From: Propionibacteriaceae bacterium
GTDB lineage: Bacteria > Actinomycetota > Actinomycetes > Propionibacteriales > Propionibacteriaceae
Direction: 5' to 3'
Assembly: GCA_009787035.1 (NCBI GenBank)
Contig: WRGV01000050.1
Location: 2,302 to 9,076 of the forward strand
Length of the DNA: 6,775 nucleotides
Shown here in pieces: positions 1 to 6,775 of this stretch. The position numbers were made by a program, and so were the translations under genes. Position 1 is the stretch's first letter. Each line of letters begins with the position of its first letter. Under the pieces are notes generated by a model. The model made no database searches and was not told the origin of the DNA. It was given only the letters and a program-made list of their open reading frames with translations.

Positions 1-603
1 CAGGAACGTGACCAGGCGGTGGCGGCGGGCAAGCAGTTGGCCGACGCCCTGGCGGGTGTGGCGAACACCGGCGACATCGTGGCGACCCTGCGGGCCGGCA
101 TCGCCGCCGCCCAGGCCGTGTCGGCCGGCGGGGCGAGCGACGGAACCGCCCCGGTGAGCACGATCCTGGCCCAGACGCAGGAGCTGCGCACGGCTGCGGC
201 CACGGCACAGGCCCAGCGCCCGGCGACCGGCGCCGGACCCCTGGAACGCTGGGTTGAGGTGTCGATCGCGAAGCAGCAGGTGTATCTGCACGTCGGCGGC
301 ACGGTGGTGGACACGTTCACGGTGTCCACCGGCAAACCGGGCCACGAAACGCCGACCGGCGCGTATCTGGTCAGCGACAAGTTCCCGTCGCGCACGTACA
401 GCAGCGACAAGCCGGGCGACACGTACTACTTCCCGGACGTGAAGTGGAGCGTCCGCTTCGATGGGCCGTACCTGTTCCACACCGCCTACTGGCATGACGA
501 CTTCGGCAGCCCCGTCAGCCACGGCTGCGTCAACATGCGCGAGCCCGAGGCGCACGTGCTGTACGACTTCGTCACCGCCGGCACTCCCGTGGTGATTCAC
601 TGA
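1..603 (+). CDS. L,D-transpeptidase (YkuD domain), 3' part of the gene
   Basis: The reading frame is open from base 1, so the start lies outside the window; 200 C-terminal residues are visible, ending at TGA 601-603. The C-terminal ~120 residues form a YkuD-type catalytic domain. It begins near base 250 (WVEVSIAKQQVYLHV) and contains the PTGAY segment, an upstream catalytic His in FHTAYWHDDFG, and the signature SHGCVNM, with the nucleophilic Cys codon at 526-528. Enzymes of this family cross-link peptidoglycan stem peptides 3-3, or attach proteins to them, through a Cys acyl-enzyme outside the membrane. The visible N-terminal ~80 residues are Ala/Gln/Thr-rich, look helical and low in complexity, and probably form a stalk or linker; any signal peptide or membrane anchor is outside the window. 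The GTG at base 19 is an internal Val rather than a likely start, because no ribosome site precedes it and the frame continues upstream. Family assignment is firm; the specific in vivo role is not. Confidence 0.9.
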   Translation, partial: QERDQAVAAGKQLADALAGVANTGDIVATLRAGIAAAQAVSAGGASDGTAPVSTILAQTQELRTAAATAQAQRPATGAGPLERWVEVSIAKQQVYLHVGGTVVDTFTVSTGKPGHETPTGAYLVSDKFPSRTYSSDKPGDTYYFPDVKWSVRFDGPYLFHTAYWHDDFGSPVSHGCVNMREPEAHVLYDFVTAGTPVVIH

Positions 604-624
604 CGGGGCCGATGCGCGTATGCT
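596..624 (+). promoter_or_regulatory. Predicted promoter of the trp leader / trpB transcript
   Basis: A -35-like TTCACT (596-601, four of six matches to TTGACA) is separated by exactly 17 bp from a -10 hexamer TATGCT (619-624, fits TAnnnT). The -35 overlaps the stop codon of the L,D-transpeptidase gene. The start point expected about 7 bases after the -10 box is A631, the first base of the leader-peptide ATG. Seen: the hexamers and their spacing. Inferred: promoter activity and the exact start. Confidence 0.65.
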
Positions 625-630
625 GTCCGC

Positions 631-666
631 ATGCGTTCGCTCAACACCGGCTGGTGGCCCGCCTGA
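631..666 (+). CDS. trpL: trp leader peptide, 11 aa with tandem Trp codons
   Basis: This small open frame reads MRSLNTGWWPA and ends at TGA (664-666). The two adjacent TGG codons are at 652-657. It lies upstream of trpB and directly before three mutually exclusive RNA pairings, which is the arrangement of a tryptophan leader peptide. In the known mechanism, the ribosome stalls at the Trp codons when charged tRNA-Trp is scarce and so selects the antiterminator fold. No Shine-Dalgarno sequence precedes the ATG. Instead a TATGCT box ends 6 bases before it, so the peptide is probably translated from a leaderless RNA whose first base is the A of the ATG. The stop codon lies inside RNA segment 1 (659-665). 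The peptide product has no expected function beyond sensing. Confidence 0.85.
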   Translation: MRSLNTGWWPA

Positions 667-720
667 TTCAGGCGGTGATCGAACGCGAACTCACACAACC
701 GCCTGACGCCAGGCGGTTGT
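659..720 (+). promoter_or_regulatory. Tryptophan transcription attenuator (segments 1-4)
   Basis: Four short segments alternate between two complementary heptamers: segment 1 CCGCCTG (659-665), segment 2 CAGGCGG (669-675), segment 3 CCGCCTG (699-705) and segment 4 CAGGCGG (710-716). Pairing 1:2 gives a 7-bp hairpin with a 3-base loop. Pairing 2:3 extends to 9 perfect pairs (TCAGGCGGT 668-676 with ACCGCCTGA 698-706) and is the antiterminator. Pairing 3:4 extends to 11 pairs (695-705 with 710-720) and is the terminator. A ribosome stalled on the Trp codons at 652-657 would cover segment 1 and free segment 2 to pair with 3, allowing read-through into trpB. A ribosome reaching the stop codon at 664-666 would cover segment 2 and let 3:4 form. 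The pairings are seen directly; the switch is inferred from the well-known trp attenuation mechanism. Folding energies were not computed. Confidence 0.88.
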
Positions 721-722
721 TT
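695..722 (+). terminator. Attenuator terminator hairpin upstream of trpB
   Basis: ACAACCGCCTG (695-705) and CAGGCGGTTGT (710-720) form a perfect 11-bp stem around the loop ACGC. The following run is only TTGTTTC (717-723), so the U tract is short and partly within the stem, as is often seen for actinobacterial terminators. It is the 3:4 structure of the attenuator and would stop transcription about 40 bases before the trpB start when tryptophan is ample. Confidence 0.8.
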
Positions 723-750
723 CATGTCCGGTGCCAGGCCATCCCGAATC

Positions 751-755
751 AGGAG
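751..755 (+). promoter_or_regulatory. Ribosome binding site of trpB
   Basis: AGGAG lies 8 bases before the ATG at 764. It decides the start: the in-frame GTG at 731 sits 11 bases after the terminator stem and has no such site. This is the only + strand gene in the window whose start shows a clear Shine-Dalgarno sequence, consistent with it having an untranslated leader. Confidence 0.8.
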
Positions 756-763
756 TCCACATC

Positions 764-1975
764 ATGCAGGTCAAGCCCTATCTGCGCCAGTTCCCCGACA
801 AGGACGGTTTCTTCGGCCGTTTCGGTGGCTCGGACGTGCCGCCGGACATCGCCCGCGAGTGCGAGCGCATCCGCGAGGCGTACCTCACCATCGGCAACAG
901 CTACGATTTCGTCACGCAGCTGCGCGACATTCGCAAACACTTCCAGGGCCGTCCAACCCCGGTCTACTACGCCAAACGCCTCACCGAGACGATCGGTGGC
1001 GGGCGCATCTACCTCAAGCGCGAAGACCTCAACCACACGGGCGCGCACAAGCTCAACCACTGCATGGGTGAGGGGCTGCTGGCCAGCTACCTCGGCAAGC
1101 GCAAGCTGATCGCCGAGACCGGCGCCGGCCAGCACGGCGTCGCCCTGGCCACCGCCGCCGCGTACTTCGGCATGGAGTGCGAGATCCACATGGGCGCGGT
1201 CGACATCATCAAGGAGCACCCGAACGTGGTGCGCATGGAGATCCTGGGCGCGAAGGTCGTGCCGGTCACGCGCGGCCAGGGCACGCTGAAGGACGCGGTG
1301 GATTCGGCCTTCGACGCGTGGGTCGCCGACCCGGAGGCCTCGCTGTACGCGATCGGCTCGGTCGTGGGCCCGCACCCGTTCCCGATGATGGTGCGCGACT
1401 TCCAGTCGGTCGTCGGCTTCGAGGCCAAGGACCAGTTCGTCGAGATGATGGGCGTGCTGCCTGACAACGTGGTCGCTTGCTGCGGCGGCGGGTCGAACTC
1501 GATGGGCATCTTCGCGGCGTTCATCGAAGACCCCTGCGAGCTGCACGCCGTCGAGCCGCTGGGCCGGGGTTCCGGGGTCGGCGAGCACGCTGCCAGCCTG
1601 ATGTACGGCCACGAGGGCGACATCCACGGCTTCCACACGGTCGTGCTGGCCGACGAGGACGGCGCGCCGTCGCCGGTCTATTCGATCGCATCTGGCCTGG
1701 ACTACCCGGGCGTCGGCCCCGAGCACGCGTACCTGCACAGCATCGACCGGACGATCGCCGGGGGAGCCACCGACGAGGAGGCCGTCCGGGCCTTCTACGC
1801 GCTGAGCCGCCTGGAGGGCATCATCCCGGCGCTGGAGAGCGCGCACGCCGTCGCCTACGCGATGGAGCTGGCCAAGCAGCGTCCGTACGAGTCGATCCTG
1901 GTCAACCTGTCCGGGCGCGGGGACAAGGACGTGGACTTCGTCTACGAGAACTACCCGCCGGCCCAGTACGCCTAG
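764..1975 (+). CDS. trpB: Tryptophan synthase beta chain, stand-alone
   Basis: The gene encodes 403 residues, close to the ~397 of enteric TrpB. The enzyme is cytoplasmic and PLP-dependent and joins indole with L-serine to give L-tryptophan, normally in an alpha2-beta2 complex with TrpA. Key parts are in place: PLP Schiff-base Lys96 in HTGAHKLN (91-98), catalytic Glu118 in AETGAGQHG, the cofactor phosphate loop GGGSN (241-245), [12 protein letters not shown] (311-322), EGIIPALES (351-359) and Ser383 in NLSGRGDKD. The 22-residue Lys-Glu spacing equals that of Salmonella TrpB (K87, E109). The segment [13 protein letters not shown] (146-158) replaces the usual 'VERQ..NVFRM' style, which suggests a divergent TrpB branch. 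Only one Trp (W186) occurs in the protein. An attenuator precedes the gene. No trpA or other trp gene is adjacent: the L,D-transpeptidase gene lies upstream and the convergent transporter gene ends on the same CTAG. It may work with a TrpA encoded elsewhere or salvage free indole; the window cannot tell which. Confidence 0.95.
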   Translation: MQVKPYLRQFPDKDGFFGRFGGSDVPPDIARECERIREAYLTIGNSYDFVTQLRDIRKHFQGRPTPVYYAKRLTETIGGGRIYLKREDLNHTGAHKLNHCMGEGLLASYLGKRKLIAETGAGQHGVALATAAAYFGMECEIHMGAVDIIKEHPNVVRMEILGAKVVPVTRGQGTLKDAVDSAFDAWVADPEASLYAIGSVVGPHPFPMMVRDFQSVVGFEAKDQFVEMMGVLPDNVVACCGGGSNSMGIFAAFIEDPCELHAVEPLGRGSGVGEHAASLMYGHEGDIHGFHTVVLADEDGAPSPVYSIASGLDYPGVGPEHAYLHSIDRTIAGGATDEEAVRAFYALSRLEGIIPALESAHAVAYAMELAKQRPYESILVNLSGRGDKDVDFVYENYPPAQYA

Positions 1976-3393
1976 TCCGTGGCCGTGTGCGCCTCGCCGG
2001 GAACCGCGTCGGTGGAGATCGTCAGATCCCGGTCGAGCGTCTCGGGTGCCATCAGCGAGGCGGCCAGCGCGCACAGCATGGTGAAGCCGGTGTAGATCGC
2101 CAGCGGCACCCAGGTGTGGTAGTGCTCCAGCAGCGCCGCGCAGATGAACGGCGCCACGCCGCCGCCGACCACGGCTGACACCTCGCGCGCGATCGTCACG
2201 CCCGCGTAGCGGTAGCGCGAGCCGAACAGCTCGGGGAAGTACGACATCTGGGCGCCGACCGTGCCGTAGGCCGCGAAGATGAAGCCCAGGATGACGGCCA
2301 GCCCCACCAGCACGGTGACGCCGGTGTTCAGCAGCGAGAAGTACACGAACGGCAACACGATGCCCGCGCCGGCCAGCGCGACCGTGACCGGCTTGCGTCC
2401 GATCTTGTCGGACAGGAATCCCCAGCAGAACGCCGAGCCCATCGCGATGATCGCGCCCACGAGCTGGATGTCGGTGATCGTGCCCTTGGGGAAGAACAGG
2501 TCGCCGCCGCCGGGCTTCGTGCCGATGACGACGCTGGTGGTCACGAACGTCACGAAGAACGTCTGGACGGTGTACGAGTTGGTGTTCGGGCCCCAGTTCA
2601 TGAAGAAGCAGCGCAGGATCGGCTTCCAGCCGTAGCGCAGCGCCTGCGCCAGCGGCGCCTTCTCGCGCTCGGCCTCACCGGCCGACTGCTTCAGCTCGGC
2701 GAAGATGGGCGATTCGGCCAGGTGGCGCCGGATCAGGAACGCGCCGACGGTGACCAGGATCGACAGCCAGAAGACGATGCGCCAGCCCCACGACTCGAAC
2801 TGTGCATCGTTGGTCAGCGCCTGGATGATCGCGAACACCGCCGTGCCCAGCACCGTGCCGCCGGCCGCCCCGATCATGACGGAGGACGACAGCCGTCCGC
2901 GGCGTCCCTTCTTGGCGGTCTCGGTCAGCAGCGTGGCCGAGCCGGCCTGCTCCGCGCCCGCGCCGGCGCCCTGCAGGATGCGCAGGATGAACAACATGAT
3001 GGGGGCTGCCACGCCGATCTGTGCGTGCGAGGGGATCACGCCGATCAGGAACGTGGCCGCGCCCATCAGCGCGAGCGTGCCGAACAGCACCCAGCGGCGT
3101 CCGTGCTTCTCGCCGAAGTGCGCGAAGATGAAGCCGCCGAGCGGGCGGGCGCAGAAGCCCACCGCGTAGGCCGCGAACGACTTCAGCGCGCCGGCCAGCG
3201 GATCGTCGCCCGGAAAGAAGACCGCGGGGAAGACGAGCGCCGCGGCCAGGCCGTACGCGGCGAAGTCGAACTGCTCCAGGGCAGTGCCGACGCCGCCAGC
3301 GACGGCGGCCCGGCGCAGGTTCTGCGGGCTGCGGGCCCGGGCGAAGGCCTCGGCCACGGCCTGGGGATCACTCACGGCTGGTGTCACGGACAT
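1972..3393 (-). CDS. MFS transporter, metabolite:H+ symporter (MHS) type
   Basis: The gene encodes a 473-residue inner-membrane protein with about 12 hydrophobic segments and cytoplasmic ends. Features point to the MHS branch of the major facilitator superfamily (shikimate, citrate, 2-oxoglutarate, proline/betaine carriers). These are an acidic first helix [13 protein letters not shown] (36-48), the loop 2-3 motif HFGEKHGRR (92-100), [15 protein letters not shown] (138-152), the matching loop 8-9 motif [11 protein letters not shown] (325-335), and [19 protein letters not shown] (386-404), typical of late MHS helices. The ATG is chosen because AAGGAG lies just upstream and the protein then begins with the short polar tail usual for the family; the frame stays open for a further 58 codons upstream but without family-like sequence. 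It is convergent with trpB and shares CTAG with it as stop codon. It is divergent from glgP across about 190 bp. The substrate cannot be read from sequence; proximity to trpB is not evidence for an aromatic substrate. Confidence 0.9.
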   Translation of the reverse strand: MSVTPAVSDPQAVAEAFARARSPQNLRRAAVAGGVGTALEQFDFAAYGLAAALVFPAVFFPGDDPLAGALKSFAAYAVGFCARPLGGFIFAHFGEKHGRRWVLFGTLALMGAATFLIGVIPSHAQIGVAAPIMLFILRILQGAGAGAEQAGSATLLTETAKKGRRGRLSSSVMIGAAGGTVLGTAVFAIIQALTNDAQFESWGWRIVFWLSILVTVGAFLIRRHLAESPIFAELKQSAGEAEREKAPLAQALRYGWKPILRCFFMNWGPNTNSYTVQTFFVTFVTTSVVIGTKPGGGDLFFPKGTITDIQLVGAIIAMGSAFCWGFLSDKIGRKPVTVALAGAGIVLPFVYFSLLNTGVTVLVGLAVILGFIFAAYGTVGAQMSYFPELFGSRYRYAGVTIAREVSAVVGGGVAPFICAALLEHYHTWVPLAIYTGFTMLCALAASLMAPETLDRDLTISTDAVPGEAHTATD

Positions 3394-3397
3394 GGGA

Positions 3398-3403
3398 CTC
3401 CTT
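3398..3403 (-). promoter_or_regulatory. Ribosome binding site of the MFS transporter gene
   Basis: AAGGAG on the - strand, 4 bases before the ATG whose complement is at 3391-3393. The spacing is slightly short but the match is strong, and it favours this ATG over in-frame upstream starts. Confidence 0.7.
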
Positions 3404-3571
3404 GGTCCAGGGGGAATCGATCGGCTGCGGGGCATCTCCATAGTGGACCGTCGCGGTGCGGCGTGCTGCCCGGATCGAACAATGTGCCGTGATATGGACG
3501 AACCTTTGGCGCTGCTTGTGAATTGGGGCACCGACCGCATGGGCGGGCAGCATGGATTAGGGTCCATGGTC

Positions 3572-3577
3572 TATCGT
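3572..3577 (+). promoter_or_regulatory. Possible -10 box for a leaderless glgP transcript
   Basis: TATCGT fits the TAnnnT -10 pattern and ends 6 bases before the GTG at 3584, the same geometry as the trp leader. No good -35 element is visible 16-18 bp upstream, so the call rests on the -10 box and on the absence of a Shine-Dalgarno site. Confidence 0.4.
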
Positions 3578-3583
3578 GACGGG

Positions 3584-6154
<2,571 letters not shown>

Positions 6155-6165
6155 GCTTCTGCGCC

Positions 6166-6775
6166 ATGATCGATGTGGCGGTGTTCGGCGCGGCCGGGCG
6201 CATGGGGCAGCGGGTGTGCCAGGCGGTGCGCGACGCGGGTGATCTTCATCTCGTGGCGCAGATCGACGTGGGCGACGATCCCGCGCCCGCCCAGGCCGCG
6301 CAGGTGATGATCGACTTCACGCGTCCGGACGCCGTCATGGGCAACCTGGAGTGGGCCCTGGCCCACGGTCTGCACTGCGTCGTGGGCACCACGGGGTTCA
6401 CGGACGAGCGGCTGGACCAGGTGCGCACGTGGCTGGATGCCGCCCCGGCGGCGGGCGCCGTGATCGCCTCCAATTTCTCGATCGCAGCCGTGCTGATGAT
6501 GCGGTTCGCCGCGGCAGCCGCGCCGTACTTCGAGTCGGTCGAGGTCATCGAGTTGCACCATCCGCGCAAGGTGGATGCGCCGTCCGGCACGGCCGTCTCG
6601 ACCGCGCAGGCGATCGCGGCCGCGCGCGGGGCTGCGGGATGCGCCCCGATGCCCGACGCCACGTCCACAAGCCTGGACGGGGCTCGCGGGGCCGTGGTGG
6701 ATGGCGTGCACGTCCACTCGGTGCGTTCGCAGGGCCTGTTCGCCCACCAGGAGGTCATCTTGGGCAACCCGGGCG
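6166..6775 (+). CDS. dapB: 4-hydroxy-tetrahydrodipicolinate reductase, 5' part
   Basis: 203 codons are visible and the frame is open at the right edge; actinobacterial DapB is about 245 residues, so roughly 40 are missing. The cytoplasmic enzyme reduces 4-hydroxy-tetrahydrodipicolinate with NAD(P)H in the diaminopimelate/lysine pathway, supplying peptidoglycan and protein synthesis. Visible parts are the nucleotide-binding VAVFGAAGRMGQ (4-15), MIDFTRPDAV (48-57), VGTTGF (73-78), and the active-site stretch ELHHPRKVDAPSGTA (129-143), with His131/His132 and Lys135 as the proton-donor and substrate-binding residues of the family. ATSTSLDGARGAVVDGVHVHSVR follows the mycobacterial-type pattern in pieces and supports an actinobacterial origin. 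The compact region between the N-terminal fold and MIDFT (about 15 residues) is the short form rather than the longer enteric one. The ATG is chosen because it directly begins the Rossmann strand and follows the TAGGCT box. Confidence 0.95.
   Translation, partial: MIDVAVFGAAGRMGQRVCQAVRDAGDLHLVAQIDVGDDPAPAQAAQVMIDFTRPDAVMGNLEWALAHGLHCVVGTTGFTDERLDQVRTWLDAAPAAGAVIASNFSIAAVLMMRFAAAAAPYFESVEVIELHHPRKVDAPSGTAVSTAQAIAAARGAAGCAPMPDATSTSLDGARGAVVDGVHVHSVRSQGLFAHQEVILGNPG

Larger units (their letters stand above)
3394..3583. other. Divergent intergenic region between MFS gene and glgP
   Basis: About 190 bp separate the two divergent starts, so promoters for both must lie here or in the adjacent coding ends. 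It is less GC-rich in its glgP-proximal half (around 3480-3580). Only the ribosome site of the transporter gene and a -10-like TATCGT for glgP stand out. No convincing operator palindrome, riboswitch or - strand promoter was found by eye. An open frame in register with glgP crosses the region, but nothing supports its being translated. Confidence 0.6.

Noticed and set aside
695..722. Simple intrinsic terminator of the L,D-transpeptidase gene only
   Set aside because: It could also end upstream transcripts, but the Trp codons and the competing 2:3 pairing show it is part of an attenuator.
731..763. GTG at 731 as the trpB start
   Set aside because: It would add 11 residues without family similarity, has no ribosome site, and lies just after the terminator stem; ATG 764 has AGGAG at 8 bases.
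612..1109. 165-codon open frame on the + strand across the attenuator and trpB start
   Set aside because: Low-complexity Ser/Arg/Thr-rich translation in another frame of trpB, with no ribosome site; the leader peptide and attenuator explain the region better.
749..2074. 441-codon open frame on the - strand opposite trpB
   Set aside because: The composition is that of a shadow frame, rich in Arg, Asp, Val and His, and it opposes a fully conserved TrpB.
3394..3567. 58-codon N-terminal extension of the transporter gene
   Set aside because: The extension has no membrane or family sequence, and AAGGAG directly precedes the ATG whose complement is at 3391-3393.
3394..3583. Operator or cAMP-receptor-type (GlxR-like) site, for example around TGTGAATTGGGGCACC (3517-3532)
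   Set aside because: Only one half resembles TGTGA; the other half does not match TCACA, so no site is claimed.

Overview
The window looks like ordinary chromosomal DNA from a high-GC Gram-positive (actinobacterial) genome. The evidence is the strong G/C third-position bias, a DapB whose sequence follows the short actinobacterial pattern, and genes that start directly downstream of TAnnnT -10 boxes with no Shine-Dalgarno site. The exact taxon cannot be fixed from the sequence. A propionibacterial or related actinomycete is a guess.

Layout, left to right. (1) The 3' part of an L,D-transpeptidase gene (YkuD fold, cell-wall cross-linking), + strand, entering from outside the window. (2) A 160-bp intergenic region holding what reads as a complete ribosome-mediated tryptophan attenuator. 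It has a promoter, an 11-codon leader peptide MRSLNTGWWPA with two adjacent Trp codons, and four RNA segments that can pair 1:2, 2:3 or 3:4, the last being an 11-bp perfect terminator stem. (3) trpB, a full-length tryptophan synthase beta chain with all catalytic residues, not flanked here by trpA or any other trp gene. (4) A convergent - strand gene for an MFS transporter of the metabolite:H+ symporter type, whose stop codon shares the tetranucleotide CTAG with the trpB stop. (5) A 190-bp divergent intergenic region. (6) glgP, a full-length glycogen/starch phosphorylase, + strand. (7) 11 bp later, dapB (4-hydroxy-tetrahydrodipicolinate reductase), which runs off the right end.

The genes do not form one pathway. 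The L,D-transpeptidase and DapB both touch peptidoglycan (cross-linking and diaminopimelate supply). TrpB makes tryptophan from indole or indole-3-glycerol-derived indole plus serine. GlgP mobilises storage polyglucan. The most notable item is the tryptophan attenuator placed in front of a stand-alone trpB. The predicted promoter puts the transcription start on the A of the leader-peptide ATG, so the sensor peptide would be translated from a leaderless RNA. No RNA genes, mobile elements, CRISPR arrays or long repeats were seen.
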